DNA of 64,000 bases from Pseudocercospora fijiensis CIRAD86. Taxonomy: Eukaryota; Ascomycota; Dothideomycetes; Mycosphaerellales; Mycosphaerellaceae. The position numbers and the translations under genes were made by a program. Positions 23,950-35,129 of this stretch are shown here, in pieces. The notes below the pieces were generated by a model. The model made no database searches. It was not told the origin of the DNA and worked only from the letters and a program-made list of their open reading frames with translations. Each line of letters opens with the position of its first letter. The first letter of the stretch is position 1. The DNA lies in the NCBI RefSeq assembly GCF_000340215.1, contig NW_006921535.1, positions 1,492,483 through 1,556,482 of the forward strand, read 5' to 3'.

Positions 23950-24075
23950 AATTGGCGCTAGAAATAGCACTAGAATTGGCGCTAGAAATGGCGCTAGAAA
24001 TGGCACTAGAAATGGCACTAGAATAGCGCTAGAATTGGCACTAGAATAGCGCTAGAATTGGCGCTAGAATTGGCA
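23950..24075 (+). repeat. 12/13-bp minisatellite at the end of the DUF6589-like relic
   Basis: About ten units of GGCRCTAGAAAT or GGCGCTAGAATT. The first half keeps a 12-bp period in frame with the upstream ORF and reads repeated ALEM/ALEL/ALEI. The second half has 13-bp units and breaks frame. Confidence 0.8.
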
Positions 24076-26625
24076 TTAATAAGATCCGTTAACTCGCTAA
24101 GTCCTTGTCCTATCCCCGGAAAAGTAAGCCGTAATACTACGCTCGATCGCAGGTTGTATACTATGCTATCTTCTAGATCGGATAGGTTATACACTGTAAT
24201 ATATTAGGCCTATTTAGTTCTACGAGAGCTAGTTAAGTTGCTTCTACGAGAGCTAGCGTATAATGCCTAGTTAAGTTGCTTCTGCGAGAGCTAGCGTATA
24301 GTGCCTAGTTTAGCTGCTTCTGCGTCTGCGAGAGCTAGCGTATAATGTGTAATGCCTAGTTAAGCTACTTCTGCGAGAGCTAGCGCTAGAATTAGCGGTA
24401 AAATAGCGCTAGAATTGGCAATAGAGTAGCATTTAATAAGGTCCTTCCTAACTACCCTTCTATTATGTCCTTATAAGCTCGCTAAGTAGGCTCTTCTATC
24501 GTGTCCTTATAGGCTCGCTAAGTAGGCTCTTTATTACCCTTCTATCGTATCCTTATAGGCTCGCTAAGTAGGCTCTTTATTACCCTTCTATTATGTCCTT
24601 ATAGGCTTGTGCCCTCGTAGTCGAGTATATAGCCTTAGCTATTAACGCGCTTGCCGGTAGTCGATAGTTAATAGTTAATAATAGTTAATAGTTAATAGTT
24701 AATAGTCGTGAAAATCGTATATATTAAGAGCTAGCGGAGAAGCGTAAATTCGAGGAAGCGACAAGGATACCGAGTCCCGCTAAGACCCCGGATTTAGTAT
24801 AGAACTAGCAGAGCGCTTAATTAGTAGGATTAAACGTTATAGCTGCTTCCTTCTGCACATTAACAATACCTTTACGACTTTTACAATACCTTTACGACTT
24901 TTACAATACTAATATAGCGAAATACGTCGATTGCGCGCATTTCTAGCAAATAGCGCTAACAAAAGTGTCTAACACGATAACGACGGCCGCCTTAGGCACT
25001 AAGAACTGCCTCCGAAACCCGAGAAGTCGCTAACACTAGCGACACTAGCGATACTAGCACTATACTTATTGCACTGCAGCTATTAGTACTATAACATATA
25101 CGGCAAGGATAGATACGTAGGGCGATAACATATATCGAGCGTAAGCACTCTTCGAGAAGCTACGACAGCCCTCTTACGTTAACGCCCTCTATTGCTTAAA
25201 CTCTCCTAGAACGATCATTCCGATAACTAGTTACTATACGAGGCAGAGAAGAACGAGTAGTAGCGTCCGGGGATCTAATTAACTAGCAGCACTAAGCGGC
25301 TGTAGAAGCACACACTCCGAAGCACACTAGAATTACACATAGCCTATATACTACGCGTAATGCGCAACAATTAACGCATTCTATTACTAACTATAGTACG
25401 AGGTATATAGGAAGGGACTTATTAAGCGAAACAATAATAGCTTATTCGCTAAAGCGATACTTATTAGTACCTAGACAACAATAGAGTGTAACCGCGCCCT
25501 TAGTATTAGAGACACCGCGAAAAAAAAAGGTTGTCGAGCGCGTTATAGTCGTATAGTAATGTTAATGCGCTTACTAGAAGAGGAGGCGCACTACAGTCGG
25601 ATAGCAGTTTTAATACGCTTTCGGATCGGTGCGTACTATAGTCGAATAGCAGTCTTAATACGCAAAGGGCTGTAGTCGTATAGCAGTAAAGACTAAGACT
25701 AAGACTAAGCGCCTTCGGGCTTAATAAGTACACTAGAGGCCCTTACGTAACGACTAAGGTTATTATAACTAATAGTCCTAACGAAGGCGTTACGCCGACT
25801 TAACTAGATACGCGTATGTTATCCTATAAAGAATCCGAACGTAGGAAGCCTATAGCCGCTACTTAAGGTATACCTTACTAAAGAGTTTTTACCGAGTTAG
25901 ACCTATAGCAATGCTACGAACCTATTAACCTACTTAGTAGGAGAGTCGCTATCGAGCCGCTACTTAAGGTATACCTTACTAAAGAGTTTTTACCGAGTTA
26001 GACCGTTAGCCGCATTATAGGTATATCTTACTAAAGAGTTTTTACCTCCGCTAATCTATCTAAGACCTCTATAGTTTGTACTAAGACTGCGATATTCTAA
26101 CAAAACTATGCTCTTTTAGTTAAATACGTAGTCGACGCCCGCTAAAGCTATAGTATACCTACTTACTAGGAGCACCTACTCGCTAGGAGAGTCGCCTTTG
26201 CAATGTCTTGCTCGGCAAAGCCTATCGGAGACCTTAAAAGAAGGACTAAACAAACTCTACCGATCGAGGAACCTTAACTATTAGATAAGCGGCTCTATCG
26301 GTAGCAAGCCGCAGAACTAGCAAGGAATAGTATTAATCGCTATAGAGCTACCTATATACGACAAAGAGGTATCGACACTATTATATACGCCGACAGCTAG
26401 TATGTTGCTAGGGGTGTTAGTATATTAGTATATATATATAGAAGAAGACGAAGAAGAAGAAGAAGAAGTTAAAGTTAGAAAGCGGGTATCTATATACGCC
26501 TTATAGGTAAGGTCGGCCTCTACTAATAAGATTGCGCTATTTACGCTATAATAGCAAGGCAACAATAACGGCTATATATTACCGCACTTTTAAGGCAATA
26601 GCCGCCGACTGCTAGGTAAGTACCT
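24076..26625. repeat. Tandem-repeat-rich RIP-mutated spacer
   Basis: No gene is recognisable. Visible arrays: GAGAGCTAGCGTATA..GCCTAGTTAAG units (24200-24380); a 34-50-bp unit around TCCTTATAGGCTCGCTAAG (24465-24610); GTTAATA repeats (24663-24707); GTCGTATAGCAGT..TAATRCGC units (25530-25695); and three copies of AGGTATACCTTACTAAAGAG (25863-26045). Confidence 0.75.
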
Positions 26626-26820
26626 AAGGCTATACTAGCACTAGAGGCTATACTAGCACTAGAGGCTATGCTAGCACTAGAGGCTATGCTAGCACTAGAG
26701 GCTATGCTAGCACTAGAGGCTATGCTAGCACTAGAGGCTATACTAGCACTAGAGGCTATGCTAGTACTAGAGGCTATGCTAGCACTAGAGGCTATGCTAG
26801 TACTAGAGGCTATACTAGCT
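26626..26820 (+). repeat. 18-bp minisatellite, potentially coding (AMLALE)n
   Basis: About eleven units of AGGCTATGCTAGCACTAG. One plus-strand frame reads uninterrupted AMLALE or AILALE repeats, echoing the ALEM repeats at 23950. It may be the end of a further degraded plus-strand ORF that runs to about 27400, but no family can be named. Confidence 0.8.
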
Positions 26821-27459
26821 ATATGCTTAAGATAATTTACGAAGAAGAGGATCGGTAGCGCAAATACGACTAAAACGTCTATAATTCTAGAGTATTCTTC
26901 CTTCTATAGCGAGCTATTAATCTCTAAGTAGTCCCTTCCTTTCTCCTATATCCGATTAACGATTAACGCCTACCTAGAGAGCTACCTATTATACGCCGAC
27001 TAGCCTCTAATAGCCTACGCTTACGCCGGAGCACCCTGCCCCTAGTCTCTTCTATAGTACGAGATATAGTACTTAGCAACTGCTTAGATCGCTAATAGTT
27101 AGCCTTAATCTAGGGATTAATACGAGGTATACTACGTCGACCTCCTAGAGTACTAAAAGGACTACGCTTATCGCGATAGCTAGCATTCTATATAACCGTA
27201 TTAGCGTTACCTCTAGCGCTACCTCTAGCGCTACTAGAAGAACCTGCAGTAGATTGTCTATCTCTACGGCTACTACGAGCACCTTAACCTTAACCTTAAC
27301 CTTAGCTAGCTATAGGACGTACGTCTACTGCCTAGCTATTACGACTAAGGAGACGATCGGCCTATACACGACCGGACTAAGTAAGACCATTCCTTAGGGC
27401 GTTAAGTTACGCTTGTCGCTAGACATTAGTAAGCGGTAGCGCCGTCGGCAATATAGATC

Positions 27460-30150
27460 TACTCGTAGCAGCAGTGCCTTATAATAAAGCATCTCGGGCA
27501 GCTTAGGCTTCTACTTCTACTATTGCGGCGGCGGTTTCTATAGCTTTCTTTCGGTCCTCTATACGCTTCTTCTTTATATCGATATCCTCGCGCTACTGCT
27601 TAAAGACCTCTAGACTAATACGCTTAAGTTTATTTAGTAACTTATATAATCTAAAAGGCCGCTATCTGTTATCGATAGAATTATACTACTCCTTAAACTC
27701 GGATGCCTTCTTCTCGATAAGGTCTTTATTAACGTTAATGCCCTATACGGTATTCTAATTGTCTACTAAGTTAGTCGCGGTAAAGATATTAGCAATGCTA
27801 TATAGTATACGATTATTAATAATACGAGACAAAGGGAAGTCGAATATAGTTCTATCTTCCTAGCCTAGATACCGGTCGTTAACGACTTTAGTAGAGGTCT
27901 ACGCCTATAGCATCTTAAACGCAATACCTAGTCGGGTATTAGACTTTAGTACTTTAAACTTCGGAGGTATCGCGGCTTCTAGAGGTAAATCGATATATAC
28001 GAGGTTAAGTTCCGGGTTGCAGATATTATAGCAGGCATCTTTATTAGGCGGGTCTTAGGTATATAGTGCCTTGCCCTTACTAAGATACCGGAGGACGACT
28101 TTACGAGGATATATACTATACTGCTCTCGGTAGTAATCGTTCTAGACCTCGAACTAGATATAAGGGATCTTCTCTCGTATATCGATTTCCGATTTAGTCT
28201 AGTATATAGGATCCTCTTCCTTATCGTTACTATTAAACGGATTACCGACTTCTTACGTACCGGCTGCACTAGCATCCTCGCCCGGTAGCTTAGATTAGTA
28301 GAGTCTAGATAGGCGAAATAGCGTATACGAGTTACGACGAGTACGGCGAGTAACGTTAATCGCGGCATAGTTAGTTCCTAGGCGGACATTCTTTATACTA
28401 TCGTCGATATAGTACGGGAGGAAGATAAAGGCTAGACTGCTAACGATCGTACGGCCGATACGACTAAGACGCTATATTATATCCTCGATATCGCGTATAA
28501 TAGGGAACTTAACCTGCGCGACAATCTCGATATCTAGAACATTTAAGCTAACGCTAAATGCTATAGTAGCGATTATAATACGATGCTTCGAAGGTCCTTC
28601 TAGATAGTCGGCTATCTTGTAGTACTAGTTATATCGACGCTTCTAGTTACGCTTAGCGACACTGCTAGTATAAAACGTAATAGTAGTATAAACGTTAATA
28701 CCCTTATTGTCCTAGGTATATCGCTTCTTCGGATCTTAGCAATTAGCGGTAGCAGTAGTAAGCTAGTAGCGGATAATATTAGCTAGATCCTAGATATACT
28801 TCTAGCCGTCGATAAATAGTAGCGCCTTCTTAATCTTCTCGGGTGTCGCCTCCTTTGTATTAGAATCGAAAGCACCCTTAATAGTAAAGTATAGATAGTC
28901 GTATAAGCTTAGCTAGTTCTTCGGAATAGTGCGTAGAATGTATATAGTATCTAGGCGGTCGACACTACTACGGAGGATCTTAGTCTAATATAGCCCGTTA
29001 CCTACCTCTCGAAAGCCGCTATACTTAAGTACGAACTCTTTAGTCTCCTCGGACATTGTAGTAGAGCAGCTAAGCTATACTATATCGGTTCGGAGGAGCT
29101 TACGCAGGGCATAGATTTAAGCGTATTCCTTGCGGAAGTTACGCTACTTGTTTACTAGGTATATCTTATCGATTACAACTAGACCTACAATTTGTTAGCT
29201 AAAGCTCGTAAGACACGACGGCGATTATCGTACATACCGACTCGAGCGCGTACCTTTAGGTCTCGTAGAAGCTTGCGGAACTCCGGACTAGTACCTGTCT
29301 CTAGACTTAGGATAATATAATAATATTTGCTATCGAGAATATGCTTAAATAGATTAGGATCGACGCTTCTCGTCTCGGAGGTAATATTAATAGTATTTAG
29401 CAAGACTTCTAGCTCCTTTGCGATATTAGTAATACTATTAGCTTGTTCCTCGCCGAGACGATTTAGCGGTATAAATTAGAGGGTTATTAGACCTAGGCAA
29501 GTTAGTACTAATAGCAATAGCAATCGAACTAGTATTAAATAGTATACCTATTAATAGCGTAAAGGAAAGGAATGTTAGCGTCTTACCTTCGCCTGTCTTC
29601 GAGATCTATAGTAGATCGTTGCTACTAAACACAATAGCGTAGACTCTATTAATCTAAATAGGCCTCGGAGTGTATTCCTTCCTAGGATAAAGCAGGCTAA
29701 GAATCTTGCGTAGACCTTCCGAATAGATGTCGCGGTATACTTCTGTAGCTTCTAGATAGGCTGCTATATCGTATACTAGTCGGCGGATCTCTTCGAGGCT
29801 AAGTAGATTGTTAGCATTATTAATCTAGCGGTATCTATCCTAGAAGAATGCTTTGTATTCGGACTTATTCGCTAGCTACTAGATCTCTAGTAGATAGCTA
29901 AAATCTAGGCGCTCGCGACTTACTATAGCGCGACTTAGCAATTCGGTCGGGAATTGCTATTATTAACTATTAGTACGAGCGCGTCGAGTAGTACGCTTCT
30001 AGTTCTTGTCTCGCTTCTTCTGCGTATTTACGGCATTCTGCTGCTTTCTACTAAGCTTCTTAAGCGGTATGCTAGGCTAGACCGAGTCGGTTGTTAGTAG
30101 TACGGCGAGATCGAGGTTAGAAATAGCGAGACGGCGGCGGTAATAAGGTA
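27460..30150 (-). pseudogene. RecQ-like SF2 helicase relic
   Basis: On the minus strand motifs appear in helicase order: a Q-motif-like PRPI.INRV, Walker A SKTGEGKT (about 29600), VVIDKIYLVN for the DEAH-type VIDExHLVN (Glu now Lys by a G-to-A change), STTMSEE for motif III SAT, and finally RLSRIGRT for motif VI (QRLGRxGR). The C-terminal third has a long charged coil. Stops sit at Trp/Gln sites and a few frameshifts are present, so it is inactive. Such helicases unwind DNA; fungal RecQ-like copies are frequent in subtelomeric and mobile DNA. It is convergent with the DUF6589-like ORF. The N-terminus is poorly defined. Confidence 0.72.
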
Positions 30151-31080
30151 GAAGCGTAATATACGAAGGGCAGTAGCAACAATAAAAAACAATAGCGAGT
30201 GTTTAAAGCGCGAGTCCTTAATATTAGCGCGGAGTTTGAGGTTAGAGTTTAGAAGTTAATGTTTAGTAACGAAGTTGCGACGCCGGCGGTAGTAAGGTCG
30301 ACTTTTAAATACTATAGATTAACCTAGAAACGGCTAGCGGACCGACTCCCGGCTTTTACGAGACAAACGCGCGTATGCTAAGTGAATTGGTATATAGGAA
30401 GGGTAAAAAGCAAACAGAGAGGGCTATAAAGGCTATTAGCCCTAGGTAGTAAAACGGAGGCAACGTATTAATAATATAGACATTCTAAATACGGGAGATT
30501 GTAGCGGTAGTGTTTCTTAGGCTCCGCGTACCCTTTATAGCTTGTTAGATGCTTCGTTTGTATATATATAGTATAAGGTAGGGTAGAACAAACAGAGCGT
30601 ACGTAAGGTTGTCTTAGTATACTAAGAATTAAGTATATATTTCGCATTTTAGTAGATACTTTATATAGACAATTTGATAGATCGTATTATTACGTAGGAC
30701 CCTTTTTCTAGGTTAGTCGATATCTAGCGTAGAACTAGTACACTATATGCGATTGTTTAATTCTAATATAGTAGGTTATATAAGGGCCGAACGGGTTAGT
30801 CTTAGGCGCTTCGCTATAGGCTCAGTATGGACCGCTAAGCCAGATATATATTAGTGTACTTGGCGGAGAGATGATGTAAGGATATAGAGACAGAGTGGAA
30901 GGTGGAAGGTAGAAGGTGGAAGGTAGAAGGTAGAAGGTGGTAAATTTGGGTGGAAGGTCCCTGCAAGCCTACAAAGCGGGGCGCCTGAATGGAGGTAGGG
31001 TCGCGGGGATAAATAATATTCCTTATTATTAGTGCGGCCGAGCGATCAGTGTTTGGCGTTCAGACTTGTTGCTCGCCACA
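30151..31080. other. RIP block edge and intergenic DNA
   Basis: RIP-mutated sequence without recognisable coding fades out near 30,860, followed by a GGTGGAA/GGTAGAA 7-bp microsatellite (30898-30945) and the promoter of the hydrolase gene. No terminal repeat of the preceding element was found. Confidence 0.6.
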
Positions 31081-32263
31081 ATGCATTTGCTGAAGTTGAT
31101 TTGGCTCAACCCATTACAAACAATACGATTCACTTACACCTTCGTTATCCAGGCATCCCTCGTAGTTCTCAAGCGTGTTTTGCTCCCTCACGTCCCATCC
31201 TACCAGTCGTTCCGCCTGCAACTACAACGCGCCTATCTCTCCTCGTGCTCCCTGACATTTCCAAACCTCACCTGGCGCCTTCCGATTGGCGATTTACCTG
31301 AGCACAAGGCAAAGCGTCTGGACGTCGGATCCAGCGTGATGTTGTACGCCATTCCCGGCTGGACTTGGGAGAAGCGACGCTGTGGCATTGGCAAAAACAT
31401 AATCGCTCTCTATGCCCATGGTGGTGCATATGCTCGGGGCGAAGCCAAAATGTACATAGAGTCGATGGAGCGATGGGAGCGAGCCGCCACTGAGCGAGGT
31501 TGGGGCCTGACATTCGTCAGCGTCGAGTATCGTTCGTTCGACATGAGCTCGCATGTAGCATGGGTTTTGCTAACTTCGTCTTAGCTCTTTCAAATATAGC
31601 ACCACATCCGGCTCAGAGGAATGCATTTGTCGATGCTTACCAGTGTCTCCTCAAACAGCACATTCCAGCTAGTAATATTTGTTTCATGGGCGACTCGGCG
31701 GGCGGTAAGCAGAATTCTTCGCAGAATGACTGTTGAAGATGTCAAGACTAATCGACTTCACAGGGGGGCTTTGCATCTTGAGTAGCATCGAGTGCATAAA
31801 ACTTGGTCTGCCCCAGCCTGCCGGTAGCATCTTGATGTCGCCATGGCTAGACATGTCAATGCGTGCATACGAAGGTGGCAATGCACTCGTGGAGACAGAC
31901 TACCTCGTCAACGCCAATCAGACCATTCCGATCTTCATTGAGCAATGGCTAAATGGGGTCTCGAAAACATCGAGCGATGTCAATCCCCTTTATCGTGAAC
32001 CGTCAGAGCTTCTTGGGCTGAACCCGCAGCTCATTTTGGTCGGAGCTGGCGACACCGTCCTTCCGGAATCGAAAGACTTTGCCAGGCTTTGCCAATCTCA
32101 AAGCATCTTGCATCGGCTGGTGTGTGAGTGGGGACAGTTGCATATATATGCTCTTGGTACTCAGTGGGTCGATCCGAAGGTCAGACACAAGACTGATGGT
32201 TACATACTGGATTGGATGGAGCAATGCCAACGGAAAGCTGCTGCGGCGACCAGCAGCATTTAG
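31081..32263 (+). CDS. Alpha/beta hydrolase, hormone-sensitive-lipase (fold-3) family
   Basis: Three exons (31081-31531, 31585-31704, 31764-32263) give 356 residues. The oxyanion-hole motif HGGA is at 113-116. The nucleophile elbow GDSAGG has Ser188, split by intron 2. The predicted acid is Asp287 (VGAGDTVLPE) and the base His317 (EWGQLHIY), completing the triad. An N-terminal hydrophobic stretch (residues about 15-35) may be a membrane anchor or signal. Family members hydrolyse short-chain esters, lactones or acetylated xenobiotics; substrate unknown. It faces the DUF3237 gene tail to tail with 106 bp between. Codons show no RIP although both flanks are RIP-mutated. Introns of 53 and 59 bp have GTTCGT and GTAAGC donors. 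Confidence 0.92.
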
Positions 32264-32369
32264 ATACCCTCCATCCTCGAGGAGCGTTTTGCATCGGTAT
32301 ACCTGTGGCTAGTCTGAAAAAGTAGCTGACTTAAAAACTGCTCCGCCGGTCTTTCGGCACCATTTTAAT

Positions 32370-32932
32370 TCAATTCCGTACAGCGTAGATGTCATATGCA
32401 ACGCCTCGCTCCGCACCGTCACGGTGCCAATACCCCTGCCCGACGAACATGGTCGTTTCGACCCACTTGAATTTTGGATCTAGACAGACCGTTCAGGATC
32501 TCTCCCATCGACAATATGATCCGAACACTTACCGCTTGTCTCCATCCTCGGCGAAGAGAACCAATGATGCATACCTGGACTTGTTGTTGTAGGTTCCTTC
32601 GACCAGTCCATGAAGTCTTGCGTGTGCTGATCGAGTTCCAGGAAGCCGTGGTAATAGACATACAAATGATGGCCATCGTTGCCTGTAGCTTGTGTACGAA
32701 CGTCGAGGTGGCTGACATTGGTGGCTGGATCGTACAAGATCCAATCGCCACCGCCAGGGACGATGTTTACATCCAGTCCACCTCCGGCGGAGCCAGGTAC
32801 ACCTCGAATGTAGCCGTGTGTGATGCCGAAAATGGTACGATGAGGACCGCCCTTGATTTTTCCCAGATCCATTGAGGTCTTTGCCGTGAAGCCTTTCATG
32901 GTGAAAACGTGCTCCAGTGTTGGCGGCGCCAT
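32370..32932 (-). CDS. DUF3237 (UPF0311) family protein
   Basis: Two exons, 32932-32533 and 32479-32370, give 169 residues after removal of a 53-bp intron (GTAAGT...TCTAG) inside the conserved METS|DPKFKW segment. The pattern fits DUF3237: an early VPGGGDW motif, a central HLDVRTQATGNDG beta region, and the C-terminal FVGQGYWHRDG...YDIYAV. The family is a small beta-barrel of unknown biochemistry, common in fungi and bacteria and often next to catabolic genes. The start at 32932 is the first ATG; ATG 32899 is a possible shorter start. A run of 23 G (C on this strand) lies 24 bp upstream. It lies downstream of, and on the same strand as, the transporter. Confidence 0.88.
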
Positions 32933-33440
32933 GGTTGTGGGAAATACCTTCGAAAGGGGGGGGGGGGGGGGGGGGGGGAACAGTGAAAGTCTTCGGGCTT
33001 ATGGTCGTCGTCGTGTGCTGTGTCGAACTGGTCAGTTCCTCCAAATGGGACCCATCTCTCCCCACACGCGACTGTCCGAAACCGATGGCGATATCGATTT
33101 CATCGGTGCCGGAGACGTTCATTCCAGCATACCCCAGTGTCAATGTCGCAAGCCATCCCATGCCCCGCACGTGGAGAAGTATTCTATTCGGCGCCGGTTG
33201 CCCTGCGGACGCAGCGAAACTGCACTGCCATAGCTTGGTAGGGACAGCGTGAGCCCTACAACGAACTCACGAGAAAGCATGGCCACCTGAGACCGATCTT
33301 GACATCAATGCCATCCAAGATTAACCTAATTTGCTCTCAGTGACGTAGAAGTCTGGTTTGACACCGTATCAAAATCGTCGTCAAATACGCAGCAATGATG
33401 TCTCAGAACCAATTCTCAACCCCTTACGTTGAGTTAGCAA
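32933..33440. other. Intergenic interval with poly-G tract
   Basis: Promoter region of the DUF3237 gene and 3' end of the transporter gene. Apart from the homopolymer no feature is seen. Confidence 0.6.
32956..32978. repeat. Homopolymer of 23 G
   Basis: Uninterrupted G run (C on the DUF3237 coding strand), ending 24 bp before the predicted start codon. Length is prone to sequencing and replication slippage. Confidence 0.9.
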
Positions 33441-35129
33441 TCAGTTGGTTTTTGTCTCCAAGCGTTGTACTGTCACCGATTTCTCGTGATCATCTTCAGC
33501 TGGCAAGTGCATAACCTCGGGAGCCACCTCATCACCAAACAGGATAGCAATCTCTTCAAGAGTGCATCCCTTCGTCTCCGGAAAGCGTGCCAAAATGGGA
33601 AGTCCACAAGCTGGCACAATGACGAAGACAAGATAGTACTTCCATCCGACCTCAGCAAATGCCGTGGCTGCCACCTGCGTGTAGAGTAGCGTGCAAGCAA
33701 AGAGCGAGAAGATCGCAGCGGCGACGCCCTCGGCACGAAGATGGGTTGGAAAGATCTCGGAGGAGTAGACATAGCTGGTAGCGTCGAAGCAGCTGGCGTA
33801 GAAGGTGACGTAGAGATAAAGGAAAAGGATTCCAAAAGTGTTTCCAACCTTGTTGGGCGTTCCACTGTACACCGCACACATGGCAGTGAAGCAAGCCATC
33901 ATCGCCACGCCGCCAGCCTGTGCTTCGACTCAGTACTGCTTTCAAGGGCACAAATACGCAACGACTTACGATGCCAATTGTCAGAAGCCTCACGCGGCCA
34001 AACCGGTCGATGGTCCGAGTTGCCGTCCAGTTCAGGAATGTTGCCCACGACGCATATATGCCGAAGAGAAGAAGTGGGCGCCAGCCTGTGACACCTAGAT
34101 TGTTCCAAAGCAGAATTTGATAGTTACTTGTTACCAAGATTCCAGTACTCTGTCCGATGAACTGCACAAACATGGCTGTGAAAAACCTACGCCGAGTGCT
34201 TGGCTTGGTGAAGATCGTAATAATTCGGTTATCGCCCCGTTTCTCCAGCTCGATTTGGCTGTATATCTGTGAACATTCGTCTTGTGCAATGCCATGCTCT
34301 GTACCGTGGAGCTTGATGAGGACGTTCAATGCTTCTTCCTTGCGGTCAGCCAGAACTAGCCATCTGGGGCTTTCCGGAAGCCATGGGCTGACGGCGACCA
34401 GCAGAATCGGCGCCACCGCTTGGTTTCGTTAGTGACTTGGAAGGCACGACGATCCGTACAGCGACAGCCACATACCCTGCAGAGCACAGAGCAGACGCCA
34501 TGACATCTGTTGATTCGTTGCAAAATAGCACCCTAGTCCAGACCATGCAGCACAAGCCTGTGCTTTTCATCAGTATGTGTGGTCGAAGGCACGGAAGAAC
34601 TCGAGTACGCACATAGCCGCTCACAAGTATAAAGCCGTGAATGCCAACCATGCGTCCTCTCTCCATTCCAGGAGACACTTCCGACTGATAGATAGGAATG
34701 ATAGTGTTCACCGCGCCCGCGGCAATGCCGCCGACGGCGCGTCCGACGATGAACATGGCGATATGGACCGAAGCAGCTTGTACCACCGCCCCTATGGCCG
34801 CGATAGTGCAAATGACCTGTATAGCTCTCACGCGGCCGAATCTGTCGGCAAGCCATGGAAGGAGGATACAGCCAACACAGCCACCGCCGGCGAATGCCCC
34901 GTTTGCGCCTGACGCCAAATGTCAATCGCTGAGGACTGTTCCCATCAAGGCATACATCACACTCACCACCGATAATGCTGGCCGACCCATCGTAAGACAG
35001 ACCGAAACGTTCGAAGAAGGCTGGAATGCCGAATACCGGGCCTATGACCGCCGAAGTAAAGCCATAGGTGAAGGAGCCTAGAGCTACTGCGAAGACGATG
35101 GAGTAGTTGTACGTCCGGACAGATACCAT
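33441..35129 (-). CDS. MFS sugar-porter-type transporter
   Basis: Five exons (35129-34967, 34908-34613, 34557-34476, 34418-33970, 33917-33441) give 488 residues with about 12 predicted membrane helices. Family signatures in order: early GxxxG helices with GFTSAVIGP, LADRFGR in the first cytoplasmic loop, PESPRWL before the large central loop, the repeat loop IDRFGR in the second half, and PETKGCTLEE after the last helix. This is the sugar porter family; substrates range from hexoses to quinate or lactose, so the solute is not assignable. Introns are 53-58 bp; one acceptor is AAG (34419). Neighbours are a hydrolase and a DUF3237 protein, consistent with uptake and use of a sugar ester or related compound (inference). 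Confidence 0.9.

Larger units (their letters stand above)
13440..24075 (+). pseudogene. DUF6589-like protein relic (interrupted 14833-21931)
   Basis: The left part carries an acidic low-complexity region (Asp/Glu/Lys runs near 14010-14170), then a helical segment reading up to ...NNLNI at the insertion. The right part resumes at 21937 with PSYRTI, and soon after has FIIDNFNRI followed by a stretch like AKNKRIPKGSL. The order small conserved helix block, SYxTI, VDNFNF-like motif, then long alpha-rich region matches my memory of DUF6589, a family abundant in fungal repeats. Stops are almost all TAG/TAA at expected Trp/Gln sites, with at least one frameshift left of the insertion. The frame runs to about 23940 and into a 12-bp repeat that reads ALEM/ALEL. 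Function of the family is unknown; a transposition role is inferred from copy number and neighbours. Confidence 0.5.
13230..30400. mobile_element. RIP-mutated element with DUF6589-like ORF and RecQ-like helicase, split by a gypsy element
   Basis: The block is uniformly depleted of CpA/TpG and rich in TAG/CTA. On the left and middle is a plus-strand coding relic (DUF6589-like). On the right is a minus-strand helicase relic. Between them lies a 3.5-kb tract of tandem repeats. A complete gypsy element (14833-21931) sits inside the first ORF with a 5-bp target duplication, so the host unit was already there. I could not find terminal repeats, so the outer limits are approximate and the two ORFs may not belong to one element. 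Confidence 0.5.

Noticed and set aside
24200..26820. CRISPR-like arrays
   Set aside because: The repeats are direct tandem minisatellites without unique equal-length spacers, in a eukaryotic RIP-mutated block.
32853..33252. ORFs with poly-Gly or poly-Pro crossing the G23 run
   Set aside because: They depend on the homopolymer and overlap the promoter and start of the DUF3237 gene.
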